A DNA stretch of 64,000 nt from Auanema rhodensis (lineage: Eukaryota > Nematoda > Chromadorea > Rhabditida > Rhabditidae): assembly GCA_964057225.1 (NCBI GenBank), contig OZ059900.1:24257638-24321637 (forward strand), given 5' to 3'. Numbering within the stretch: position 1 is the stretch's first letter; each line of letters opens with the position of its first letter. Position numbers and translations under genes: made by a program. The notes below the pieces were generated by a model that had not been told where the DNA came from, made no database searches, and saw only the letters and a program-made list of their open reading frames with translations. Of the stretch, positions 20,565-33,800 are shown in pieces.

Positions 20565-23148
20565 GTTTCATTGACATTGCATGAGTTTGAACACATGAAA
20601 TCGTAAGTCAAAACCTTGTTTACAGCGAAATTTCCAAAAACTGGTTTTCCAGCATAATAAAATATTTCTCATGGGAAATACTGTGTTTTTGTATTTTTAT
20701 AGTGTTCAGCATGTAAAATGTTTCATTTTAGTATGTAACACGCTGAAATTCGTTGCATTTGACGACTCATATGAACAAAAATCGATTTAATCAATATTAG
20801 CCATAAAGGGCGTGCCCTCAGAATATGCTAATTTCCTTAATTTTCTAACCCCTGTTTTGTTGTCGTGAAAGTGGAACTAGACGTTGTAGGAACAATTTTG
20901 AGCTAGGTTTCATTGACATTGCATGAGTTTGAACACATGAAATCGTAAGTCAAAACCTTGTTTACAGCGAACTTTCCAAAAACTGGTTTTCCAGCATAAT
21001 AAAATATTTCTTATGGGAAATACTGTGTTTTTGTATTTTTCTAGTGTTCAGCATGTGAAATGCTTCATTTTAGTATGTAACACGCTGAAATTCGTTGCAT
21101 TTGACGACTCATATGAACAAAAATCGATTTAATCAATATTAGCCATAAGGGGCGTGCCCTCAGAATATGCTAATTTCCTTAATTTTCTAACCCCTGTTTT
21201 GTTGTCGTGAAAGTGGAACTAGACGTTGTAGGAACAATTTTGAGCTAGGTTTCATTGACATTGCATGAGTTTGAACACATGAAATCGTAAGTCAAAACCT
21301 TGTTTACAGCGAAATTTCCAAAAACTGGTTTTCCAGCATAATAAAATATTTCTCATGGGAAATACTGTGTTTTTGTATTTTTCTAGTGTTCAGCATGTAA
21401 AATGCTTCATTTTAGTATGTAACACGCTGAAATTCGTTGCATTTGACGACTCATATGAACAAAAATCGATTTAATCAATATTAGCCATAAGGGGCGTGCC
21501 CTCAGAATATGCTAATTTCCTTAATTTTCTAACCCCTGTTTTTTGTCGTGAAAGTGGAACTAGACGTTGTAGGAACAATTTTGAGCTAGGTTTCATTGAC
21601 ATTGCATGAGTTTGAACACATGAAATCGTAAGTCAAAACCTTGTTTACAGCGAAATTTCCAAAAACTGGTTTTCCAGCATAATAAAATATTTCTCATGGG
21701 AAATACTGTGTTTTTGTATTTTTATAGTGTTCAGCATGTAAAATGCTTCATTTTAGTATGTAACACGCTGAAATTCGTTGCATTTGACGACTCATATGAA
21801 CAAAAATCGATTTAATCAATATTAGCCATAAGGGGCGTGCCCTCAGAATATGCTAATTTCCTTAATTTTCTAACCCCTGTTTTTTTGTCGTGAAAGTGGA
21901 ATTAGACGTTGTAGGAACAATTTTGAGCTAGGTTTCATTGACATTGCATGAGTTTGAACACATGAAATCGTAAGTCAAAACCTTGTTTACAGCGAAACTT
22001 CCAAAAACTGGTTTTCCAGCATAATAAAATATTTCTCATGGGAAATACTGTGTTTTTGTATTTTTATGGTGTTCAGCATGTAAAATGCTTCATTTTAGTA
22101 TGTAACACGCTGAAATTCGTTGCATTTGACGACTCATATGAACAAAAATCGATTTAATCAATATTAGCCATAAGGGTCGTGCCCTCAGAATATGCTAATT
22201 TCCTTAATTTTCTAACCCCTGTTTTTTTGTCGTGAAAGTGGAACTAGACGTTGTAGGAACAGTTTTGAGCTAGGTTTCATTGACATTGCATGAGTTTGAA
22301 CACATGAAATCGTAAGTCAAAACCTTGTTTACAGCGAAATTTCCAAAAAGTGGTTTTCCAGCATAATAAAATATTTCTCATGGGAAATACTGTGTTTTTG
22401 TATTTTTCTAGTGTTCAGCATGTAAAATGCTTCATTTAAGTATGTGACACGCTGAAATTCGTTGCATTTGACGACTCATATGAACAAAAATCGATTTAAT
22501 CAATATTAGCCATAAGGGGCGTGCCCTCAGATTATGCTAATTTCCTTAATTTTCTAACCCCTGTTTTTTGTCGTGAAAGTGGAACTAGACGTTGTAGGAA
22601 CAATTTTGAGCTAGGTTTCATTGACATTGCATGAGTTTGAACACATGAAATCGTAAGTCAAAACCTTGTTTACAGCGAAATTTCCAAAAACTGGTTTTCC
22701 AGCATAATAAAATATTTCTCATGGGAAATACTGTGTTTTTGTATTTTTCTAGTGTTCAGCATGCAAAATACTTCATTTTAGTATGTAACACGCTGAAATT
22801 CGTTGCATTTGACGACTCATATGAACAAAAATCGATTTAATCAATATTAGCCATAAGGGGCGTGCCCTCAGAATATGCTAATTTCCTAAATTTTCTAACC
22901 CCTGTTTTTTTGTCGTGAAAGTGGAACTAGACGTTGTACGAACAATTTTGAGCTAGGTTTCATTGACATTGCATGAGTTTGAACACATGAAATCGTAAGT
23001 CAAAACCTTGTTTACAGCGAAATTTCCAAAAACTCGTTTTCCAGCATAATAAAATATTTCTCATGGGAAAAACTGTGTTTTTGTATTTTTCTAGTGTTCA
23101 GCATGTAAAATGCTTCATTTTAGTATGTAACACGCTGAAATTCGTTGC

Positions 23149-24395
23149 ATTTGACGACTCATATGAACAAAAATCGATTTAATCAATATTAGCCATAAGG
23201 GGCGTGCCCTCAGAATATGCTAATTTCCTTAATTTTCTAACCCCTGTTTTTTTGTCGTGAAAGTGGAACTAGACGTTGTACGAACAATTTTGAGCTAGGT
23301 TTCATTGACATTGCATGAGTTTGAACACATGAAATCGTAAGTCAAAACCTTGTTTACAGCGAAATTTCCAAAAACTGGTTTTCCAGCATAATAAAATATT
23401 TCTCATGGGAAATACTGTGTTTTTGTATTTTTCTAGTGTTCAGCATGTGAAATGCTTCATTTTAGTATGTAACACGCTGAAATTCGTTGCATTTGACGAC
23501 TCATATGAACCAAAATCGATTTAATCAATATTAGCCATAAGGGGTGTGCCCTCAGAATATGCTAATTTCCTTAATTTTCTAACCCCTGTTTTGTTGTCGT
23601 GAAAGTGGAACTAGACGTTGTAGGAACAATTTTGAGCTAGGTTTCATTGACATTGCATGAGTTTGAACACATGAAATCGTAAGTCAAAACCTTGTTTACA
23701 GCGAAATTTCCAAAAACTGGTTTTCCAGCATAATAAAATATTTCTCATGGGAAATACTGTGTTTTTGTATTTTTATAGTGTTCAGCATGTAAAATGCTTC
23801 ATTTTAGTATGTAACACGCTGAAATTCGTTGCATTTGACGACTCATATGAACAAAAATCGATTTAATCAATATTAGCCATAAGAGGCGTGCCCTCAGAAT
23901 ATGCTAATTTCCTTAATTTTCTAACCCCTGTTTTTTTGTCGTGAAAGTGGAACTAGACGTTGTAATAACAATTTTGAGCTAGGTTTCATTGACATTGCAT
24001 GAGTTTGAACACATGAAATCGTAAGTCAAAACCTTGTTTACAGCGAAATTTCAAAAACTGGTTTTCCAGCATAATAAAATATTTCTCATGGGAAATACTG
24101 TGTTTTTGTATTTTTCTAGTGTTCAAAAACTGGTTTTCCAGCATAATAAAATATTTCTCATGGGAAATACTGTGTTTTTGTATTTTTCTAGTGTTCAGCA
24201 TGTAAAATGCTTCATTTTAGTATGTAACACGCTGAAATTCGTTTCATTTGACGACTCATATGAACAAAAATCGATTTAATCAATATTAGCCATAAGGGGC
24301 GTGCCCTCAGAATATGCTAATTTCCTTAATTTTCTAACCCCTGTTTTTTTGTCGTGAAAGTGGAACTAGACGTTGTAGGAACAATTTTGAGCTAG
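23149..24395 (+). repeat. Block shared with 19,318-20,564 at 3,831-bp spacing (copy 2)
   Basis: The second occurrence of the GAACCAAAATC, GGGGTGTG, GTAATAAC and 72-bp-duplication series. After 24,396 it continues with GCTAGATTTC units not found after copy 1, so the right end is a recombination boundary between two HOR types. It lies directly against the left limit of the 10,396-bp duplication (24,297). Confidence 0.75.
24052..24195 (+). repeat. 72-bp internal tandem duplication in a monomer (copy 2 of 6)
   Basis: Direct repeats 24052-24123 and 24124-24195, the same as the copy at 20,221 including the missing C upstream. It is 3,831 bases after copy 1 and 2,464 before copy 3. Identity of both junctions points to one original event spread by amplification. 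Confidence 0.95.
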
Positions 24396-26515
24396 ATTTC
24401 ATTGACATTGCATGAGTTTGAACACATGAAATCGTAAGTCAAAACCTTGTTTACAGCGAAATTTCCAAAAACTGGTTTTCCAGCATAATAAAATATTTCT
24501 CATGGGAAATACTGTGTTTTTGTATTTTTCTAGTGTTCAGCATGTAAAATGCTTCATTTTAGTATGTAACACGCTGAAATTCGTTTCATTTGACGACTCA
24601 TATGAACAAAAATCGATTTAATCAATATTAGCCATAAGGGGCGTGCCCTCAGAATATGCTAATTTCCTTAATTTTCTAACCCCTGTTTTTTTGTCGTGAA
24701 AGTGGAACTAGACGTTGTAGGAACAATTTTGAGCTAGATTTCATTGACATTGCATGAGTTTGAACACATGAAATCGTAAGTCAAAACCTTGTTTACAGCG
24801 AAATTTCCAAAAACTGGTTTTCCAGCATAATAAAATATTTCTCATGGGAAATACTGTGTTTTTGTATTTTTATAGTGTTCAGCATGTAAAATGTTTCATT
24901 TTAGTATGTAACACGCTGAAATTCGTTGCATTTGACGACTCATATGAACAAAAATCGATTTAATCAATATTAGCCATAAAGGGCGTGCCCTCAGAATATG
25001 CTAATTTCCTTAATTTTCTAACCCCTGTTTTGTTGTCGTGAAAGTGGAACTAGACGTTGTAGGAACAATTTTGAGCTAGGTTTCATTGACATTGCATGAG
25101 TTTGAACACATGAAATCGTAAGTCAAAACCTTGTTTACAGCGAACTTTCCAAAAACTGGTTTTCCAGCATAATAAAATATTTCTCATGGGAAATACTGTG
25201 TTTTTGTATTTTTCTAGTGTTCAGCATGTAAAATGCTTCATTTTAGTATGTAACACGCTGAAATTCGTTGCATTTGACGACTCATATGAACAAAAATCGA
25301 TTTAATCAATATTAGCCATAAGGGTCGTGCCCTCAGAATATGCTAATTTCCTTAATTTTCTAACCCCTGTTTTTTTGTCGTGAAAGTGGAACTAGACGTT
25401 GTAGGAACAGTTTTGAGCTAGGTTTCATTGACATTGCATGAGTTTGAACACATGAAATCGTAAGTCAAAACCTTGTTTACAGCGAAATTTCCAAAAACTG
25501 GTTTTCCAGCATAATAAAATATTTCTCATGGGAAATACTGTGTTTTTGTATTTTTCTAGTGTTCAGCATGTAAAATGCTTCATTTTAGTATGTAACACGC
25601 TGAAATTCGTTGCATTTGACGACTCATATGAACAAAAATCGATTTAATCAATATTAGCCATAAGGGGCGTGCCCTCAGAATATGCTAATTTCCTTAATTT
25701 TCTAACCCCTGTTTTTTGTCGTGAAAGTGGAACTAGACGTTGTAGGAACAATTTTGAGCTAGGTTTCATTGACATTGCATGAGTTTGAACACATGAAATC
25801 GTAAGTCAAAACCTTGTTTACAGCGAAATTTCCAAAAACTGGTTTTCCAGCATAATAAAATATTTCTCATGGGAAATACTGTGTTTTTGTATTTTTATAG
25901 TGTTCAGCATGTAAAATGCTTCATTTTAGTATGTAACACGCTGAAATTCGTTGCATTTGACGACTCATATGAACAAAAATCGATTTAATCAATATTAGCC
26001 ATAAGGGGCGTGCCCTCAGAATATGCTAATTTCCTTAATTTTCTAACCCCTGTTTTTTTGTCGTGAAAGTGGAATTAGACGTTGTAGGAACAATTTTGAG
26101 CTAGGTTTCATTGACATTGCATGAGTTTGAACACATGAAATCGTAAGTCAAAACCTTGTTTACAGCGAAACTTCCAAAAACTGGTTTTCCAGCATAATAA
26201 AATATTTCTCATGGGAAATACTGTGTTTTTGTATTTTTATAGTGTTCAGCATGTAAAATGCTTCATTTTAGTATGTAACACGCTGAAATTCGTTGCATTT
26301 GACGACTCATATGAACAAAAATCGATTTAATCAATATTAGCCATAAGAGGCGTGCCCTCAGAATATGCTAATTTCCTTAATTTTCTAACCCCTGTTTTTT
26401 TGTCGTGAAAGTGGAACTAGACGTTGTAATAACAATTTTGAGCTAGGTTTCATTGACATTGCATGAGTTTGAACACATGAAATCGTAAGTCAAAACCTTG
26501 TTTACAGCGAAATTT

Positions 26516-26659
26516 CAAAAACTGGTTTTCCAGCATAATAAAATATTTCTCATGGGAAATACTGTGTTTTTGTATTTTTCTAGTGTTCAAAAACTGGTTT
26601 TCCAGCATAATAAAATATTTCTCATGGGAAATACTGTGTTTTTGTATTTTTCTAGTGTT
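26516..26659 (+). repeat. 72-bp internal tandem duplication in a monomer (copy 3 of 6)
   Basis: Direct repeats 26516-26587 and 26588-26659. It lies inside the first 10,396-bp unit; its exact partner in the second unit is at 36,912. The flanking monomer again has GTAATAAC upstream and TTCGTTTCATTT downstream. Confidence 0.95.
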
Positions 26660-29600
26660 CAGCATGTAAAATGCTTCATTTTAGTATGTAACACGCTGAA
26701 ATTCGTTTCATTTGACGACTCATATGAACAAAAATCGATTTAATCAATATTAGCCATAAGGGGCGTGCCCTCAGAATATGCTAATTTCCTTAATTTTCTA
26801 ACCCCTGTTTTTTTGTCGTGAAAGTGGAACTAGACGTTGTAGGAACAATTTTGAGCTAGATTTCATTGACATTGCATGAGTTTGAACACATGAAATCGTA
26901 AGTCAAAACCTTGTTTACAGCGAAATTTCCAAAAACTGGTTTTCCAGCATAATAAAATATTTCTCATGGGAAATACTGTGTTTTTGTATTTTTCTAGTGT
27001 TCAGCATGTAAAATGCTTCATTTTAGTATGTAACACGCTGAAATTCGTTTCATTTGACGACTCATATGAACAAAAATCGATTTAATCAATATTAGCCATA
27101 AGGGGCGTGCCCTCAGAATATGCTAATTTCCTTAATTTTCTAACCCCTGTTTTTTTGTCGTGAAAGTGGAACTAGACGTTGTAGGAACAATTTTGAGCTA
27201 GATTTCATTGACATTGCATGAGTTTGAACACATGAAATCGTAAGTCAAAACCTTGTTTACAGCGAAATTTCCAAAAACTGGTTTTCCAGCATAATAAAAT
27301 ATTTCTCATGGGAAATACTGTGTTTTTGTATTTTTATAGTGTTCAGCATGTAAAATGTTTCATTTTAGTATGTAACACGCTGAAATTCGTTGCATTTGAC
27401 GACTCATATGAACAAAAATCGATTTAATCAATATTAGCCATAAAGGGCGTGCCCTCAGAATATGCTAATTTCCTTAATTTTCTAACCCCTGTTTTGTTGT
27501 CGTGAAAGTGGAACTAGACGTTGTAGGAACAATTTTGAGCTAGGTTTCATTGACATTGCATGAGTTTGAACACATGAAATCGTAAGTCAAAACCTTGTTT
27601 ACAGCGAACTTTCCAAAAACTGGTTTTCCAGCATAATAAAATATTTCTCATGGGAAATACTGTGTTTTTGTATTTTTCTAGTGTTCAGCATGTAAAATGC
27701 TTCATTTTAGTATGTAACACGCTGAAATTCGTTGCATTTGACGACTCATATGAACAAAAATCGATTTAATCAATATTAGCCATAAGGGTCGTGCCCTCAG
27801 AATATGCTAATTTCCTTAATTTTCTAACCCCTGTTTTTTTGTCGTGAAAGTGGAACTAGACGTTGTAGGAACAGTTTTGAGCTAGGTTTCATTGACATTG
27901 CATGAGTTTGAACACATGAAATCGTAAGTCAAAACCTTGTTTACAGCGAAATTTCCAAAAACTGGTTTTCCAGCATAATAAAATATTTCTCATGGGAAAT
28001 ACTGTGTTTTTGTATTTTTCTAGTGTTCAGCATGTAAAATGCTTCATTTTAGTATGTAACACGCTGAAATTCGTTGCATTTGACGACTCATATGAACAAA
28101 AATCGATTTAATCAATATTAGCCATAAGGGGCGTGCCCTCAGAATATGCTAATTTCCTTAATTTTCTAACCCCTGTTTTTTGTCGTGAAAGTGGAACTAG
28201 ACGTTGTAGGAACAATTTTGAGCTAGGTTTCATTGACATTGCATGAGTTTGAACACATGAAATCGTAAGTCAAAACCTTATTTACAGCGAAATTTCCAAA
28301 AACTGGTTTTCCAGCATAATAAAATATTTCTCATGGGAAATACTGTGTTTTTGTATTTTTATAGTGTTCAGCATGTAAAATGCTTCATTTTAGTATGTAA
28401 CACGCTGAAATTCGTTGCATTTGACGACTCATATGAACAAAAATCGATTTAATCAATATTAGCCATAAGGGGCGTGCCCTCAGAATATGCTAATTTCCTT
28501 AATTTTCTAACCCCTGTTTTTTTGTCGTGAAAGTGGAATTAGACGTTGTAGGAACAATTTTGAGCTAGGTTTCATTGACATTGCATGAGTTTGAACACAT
28601 GAAATCGTAAGTCAAAACCTTGTTTACAGCGAAACTTCCAAAAACTGGTTTTCCAGCATAATAAAATATTTCTCATGGGAAATACTGTGTTTTTGTATTT
28701 TTATGGTGTTCAGCATGTAAAATGCTTCATTTTAGTATGTAACACGCTGAAATTCGTTGCATTTGACGACTCATATGAACAAAAATCGATTTAATCAATA
28801 TTAGCCATAAGGGTCGTGCCCTCAGAATATGCTAATTTCCTTAATTTTCTAACCCCTGTTTTTTTGTCGTGAAAGTGGAACTAGACGTTGTAGGAACAGT
28901 TTTGAGCTAGGTTTCATTGACATTGCATGAGTTTGAACACATGAAATCGTAAGTCAAAACCTTGTTTACAGCGAAATTTCCAAAAAGTGGTTTTCCAGCA
29001 TAATAAAATATTTCTCATGGGAAATACTGTGTTTTTGTATTTTTCTAGTGTTCAGCATGTAAAATGCTTCATTTAAGTATGTGACACGCTGAAATTCGTT
29101 GCATTTGACGACTCATATGAACAAAAATCGATTTAATCAATATTAGCCATAAGGGGCGTGCCCTCAGATTATGCTAATTTCCTTAATTTTCTAACCCCTG
29201 TTTTTTGTCGTGAAAGTGGAACTAGACGTTGTAGGAACAATTTTGAGCTAGGTTTCATTGACATTGCATGAGTTTGAACACATGAAATCGTAAGTCAAAA
29301 CCTTGTTTACAGCGAAATTTCCAAAAACTGGTTTTCCAGCATAATAAAATATTTCTCATGGGAAATACTGTGTTTTTGTATTTTTCTAGTGTTCAGCATG
29401 CAAAATACTTCATTTTAGTATGTAACACGCTGAAATTCGTTGCATTTGACGACTCATATGAACAAAAATCGATTTAATCAATATTAGCCATAAGGGGCGT
29501 GCCCTCAGAATATGCTAATTTCCTAAATTTTCTAACCCCTGTTTTTTTGTCGTGAAAGTGGAACTAGACGTTGTACGAACAATTTTGAGCTAGGTTTCAT

Positions 29601-30688
29601 TGACATTGCATGAGTTTGAACACATGAAATCGTAAGTCAAAACCTTGTTTACAGCGAAATTTCCAAAAACTGGTTTTCCAGCATAATAAAATATTTCTCA
29701 TGGGAAAAACTGTGTTTTTGTATTTTTCTAGTGTTCAGCATGTAAAATGCTTCATTTTAGTATGTAACACGCTGAAATTCGTTGCATTTGACGACTCATA
29801 TGAACAAAAATCGATTTAATCAATATTAGCCATAAGAGGCGTGCCCTCAGAATATGCTAATTTCCTTAATTTTCTAACCCCTGTTTTTTTGTCGTGAAAG
29901 TGGAACTAGACGTTGTAGGAACAATTTTGAGCTAGATTTCATTGACATTGCATGAGTTTGAACACATGAAATCGTAAGTCAAAACCTTGTTTACAGCGAA
30001 AATTCCAAAAACTGGTTTTCCAGCATAATAAAATATTTCTCATGGGAAATACTGTGTTTTTGTATTTTTCTAGTGTTCAGCATGTAAAATGCTTCATTTA
30101 AGTATGTGACACGCTGAAATTCGTTGCATTTGACGACTCATATGAACAAAAATCGATTTAATCAATATTAGCCATAAGGGGCGTGCCCTCAGAATATGCT
30201 AATTTCCTTAATTTTCTAACCCCTGTTTTGTTGTCGTGAAAGTGGAACTAGACGTTGTAGGAACAATTTTGAGCTAGGTTTCATTGACATTGCATGAGTT
30301 TGAACACATGAAATCGTAAGTCAAAACCTTGTTTACAGCGAAATTTCCAAAAACTGGTTTTCCAGCATAATAAAATATTTCTCATGGGAAATACTGTGTT
30401 TTTGTATTTTTATAGTGTTCAGCATGTGAAATGCTTCATTTTAGTATGTAACACGCTGAAATTCGTTGCATTTGACGACTCATATGAACAAAAATCGATT
30501 TAATCAATATTAGCCATAAGAGGCGTGCCCTCAGAATATGCTAATTTCCTTAATTTTCTAACCCCTGTTTTTTTGTCGTGAAAGTGGAACTAGACGTTGT
30601 AATAACAATTTTGAGCTAGGTTTCATTGACATTGCATGAGTTTGAACACATGAAATCGTAAGTCAAAACCTTGTTTACAGCGAAATTT

Positions 30689-30832
30689 CAAAAACTGGTT
30701 TTCCAGCATAATAAAATATTTCTCATGGGAAATACTGTGTTTTTGTATTTTTCTAGTGTTCAAAAACTGGTTTTCCAGCATAATAAAATATTTCTCATGG
30801 GAAATACTGTGTTTTTGTATTTTTCTAGTGTT
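30689..30832 (+). repeat. 72-bp internal tandem duplication in a monomer (copy 4 of 6)
   Basis: Direct repeats 30689-30760 and 30761-30832, 4,173 bases after copy 3 (12 monomers + 71 - 2). Its partner in the second 10,396-bp unit is at 41,085. The monomers that follow (GAACTTTCC, TTTCTTATGG, GTGAAATGC) match those after copy 1 at 20.3 kb, offset 10,468, so 20.2-23.0 kb is a third, partial relative of this region. Confidence 0.95.
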
Positions 30833-33800
30833 CAGCATGTAAAATGCTTCATTTTAGTATGTAACACGCTGAAATTCGTTTCATTTGACGACTCATATGA
30901 ACAAAAATCGATTTAATCAATATTAGCCATAAGGGGCGTGCCCTCAGAATATGCTAATTTCCTTAATTTTCTAACCCCTGTTTTTTTGTCGTGAAAGTGG
31001 AACTAGACGTTGTAGGAACAATTTTGAGCTAGGTTTCATTGACATTGCATGAGTTTGAACACATGAAATCGTAAGTCAAAACCTTGTTTACAGCGAAATT
31101 TCCAAAAACTGGTTTTCCAGCATAATAAAATATTTCTCATGGGAAATACTGTGTTTTTGTATTTTTATAGTGTTCAGCATGTAAAATGTTTCATTTTAGT
31201 ATGTAACACGCTGAAATTCGTTGCATTTGACGACTCATATGAACAAAAATCGATTTAATCAATATTAGCCATAAAGGGCGTGCCCTCAGAATATGCTAAT
31301 TTCCTTAATTTTCTAACCCCTGTTTTGTTGTCGTGAAAGTGGAACTAGACGTTGTAGGAACAATTTTGAGCTAGGTTTCATTGACATTGCATGAGTTTGA
31401 ACACATGAAATCGTAAGTCAAAACCTTGTTTACAGCGAACTTTCCAAAAACTGGTTTTCCAGCATAATAAAATATTTCTTATGGGAAATACTGTGTTTTT
31501 GTATTTTTCTAGTGTTCAGCATGTGAAATGCTTCATTTTAGTATGTAACACGCTGAAATTCGTTGCATTTGACGACTCATATGAACAAAAATCGATTTAA
31601 TCAATATTAGCCATAAGGGGCGTGCCCTCAGAATATGCTAATTTCCTTAATTTTCTAACCCCTGTTTTGTTGTCGTGAAAGTGGAACTAGACGTTGTAGG
31701 AACAATTTTAAGCTAGGTTTCATTGACATTGCATGAGTTTGAACACATGAAATCGTAAGTCAAAACCTTGTTTACAGCGAAATTTCCAAAAACTGGTTTT
31801 CCAGCATAATAAAATATTTCTCATGGGAAATACTGTGTTTTTGTATTTTTCTAGTGTTCAGCATGTAAAATGCTTCATTTTAGTATGTAACACGCTGAAA
31901 TTCGTTGCATTTGACGACTCATATGAACAAAAATCGATTTAATCAATATTAGCCATAAGGGGCGTGCCCTCAGAATATGCTAATTTCCTTAATTTTCTAA
32001 CCCCTGTTTTTTGTCGTGAAAGTGGAACTAGACGTTGTAGGAACAATTTTGAGCTAGGTTTCATTGACATTGCATGAGTTTGAACACATGAAATCGTAAG
32101 TCAAAACCTTGTTTACAGCGAAATTTCCAAAAACTGGTTTTCCAGCATAATAAAATATTTCTCATGGGAAATACTGTGTTTTTGTATTTTTATAGTGTTC
32201 AGCATGTAAAATGCTTCATTTTAGTATGTAACACGCTGAAATTCGTTGCATTTGACGACTCATATGAACAAAAATCGATTTAATCAATATTAGCCATAAG
32301 GGGCGTGCCCTCAGAATATGCTAATTTCCTTAATTTTCTAACCCCTGTTTTTTTGTCGTGAAAGTGGAATTAGACGTTGTAGGAACAATTTTGAGCTAGG
32401 TTTCATTGACATTGCATGAGTTTGAACACATGAAATCGTAAGTCAAAACCTTGTTTACAGCGAAACTTCCAAAAACTGGTTTTCCAGCATAATAAAATAT
32501 TTCTCATGGGAAATACTGTGTTTTTGTATTTTTATGGTGTTCAGCATGTAAAATGCTTCATTTTAGTATGTAACACGCTGAAATTCGTTGCATTTGACGA
32601 CTCATATGAACAAAAATCGATTTAATCAATATTAGCCATAAGGGTCGTGCCCTCAGAATATGCTAATTTCCTTAATTTTCTAACCCCTGTTTTTTTGTCG
32701 TGAAAGTGGAACTAGACGTTGTAGGAACAGTTTTGAGCTAGGTTTCATTGACATTGCATGAGTTTGAACACATGAAATCGTAAGTCAAAACCTTGTTTAC
32801 AGCGAAATTTCCAAAAAGTGGTTTTCCAGCATAATAAAATATTTCTCATGGGAAATACTGTGTTTTTGTATTTTTCTAGTGTTCAGCATGTAAAATGCTT
32901 CATTTAAGTATGTGACACGCTGAAATTCGTTGCATTTGACGACTCATATGAACAAAAATCGATTTAATCAATATTAGCCATAAGGGGCGTGCCCTCAGAT
33001 TATGCTAATTTCCTTAATTTTCTAACCCCTGTTTTTTGTCGTGAAAGTGGAACTAGACGTTGTAGGAACAATTTTGAGCTAGGTTTCATTGACATTGCAT
33101 GAGTTTGAACACATGAAATCGTAAGTCAAAACCTTGTTTACAGCGAAATTTCCAAAAACTGGTTTTCCAGCATAATAAAATATTTCTCATGGGAAATACT
33201 GTGTTTTTGTATTTTTCTAGTGTTCAGCATGCAAAATACTTCATTTTAGTATGTAACACGCTGAAATTCGTTGCATTTGACGACTCATATGAACAAAAAT
33301 CGATTTAATCAATATTAGCCATAAGGGGCGTGCCCTCAGAATATGCTAATTTCCTAAATTTTCTAACCCCTGTTTTTTTGTCGTGAAAGTGGAACTAGAC
33401 GTTGTACGAACAATTTTGAGCTAGGTTTCATTGACATTGCATGAGTTTGAACACATGAAATCGTAAGTCAAAACCTTGTTTACAGCGAAATTTCCAAAAA
33501 CTGGTTTTCCAGCATAATAAAATATTTCTCATGGGAAAAACTGTGTTTTTGTATTTTTCTAGTGTTCAGCATGTAAAATGCTTCATTTTAGTATGTAACA
33601 CGCTGAAATTCGTTGCATTTGACGACTCATATGAACAAAAATCGATTTAATCAATATTAGCCATAAGAGGCGTGCCCTCAGAATATGCTAATTTCCTTAA
33701 TTTTCTAACCCCTGTTTTTTTGTCGTGAAAGTGGAACTAGACGTTGTAGGAACAATTTTGAGCTAGATTTCTTTGACATTGCATGAGTTTGAACACATGA

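Larger units (their letters stand above)
23708..28705 (+). repeat. 7-mer higher-order repeat with 71-bp gain, 2,464 bp x 2
   Basis: Shared variants lie 2,464 apart (7 x 342 + 71 - 1): the 72-bp duplication (24052 and 26516), two successive GCTAGATTTC units (near 24,391 and 24,733; near 26,855 and 27,197), GAACTTTCC, GGGTCGTG (25323 and 27787), GAATTAGACG and GAAACTTCC. The left limit is GAAATTTCC at about 23,706 against GAAACTTCC at 26,170. The right limit is TATAGTG at about 26,241 against TATGGTG at about 28,705. One visible difference is CCTTATTTAC at 28,277, where the first copy keeps CCTTGTTTAC. Confidence 0.82.
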
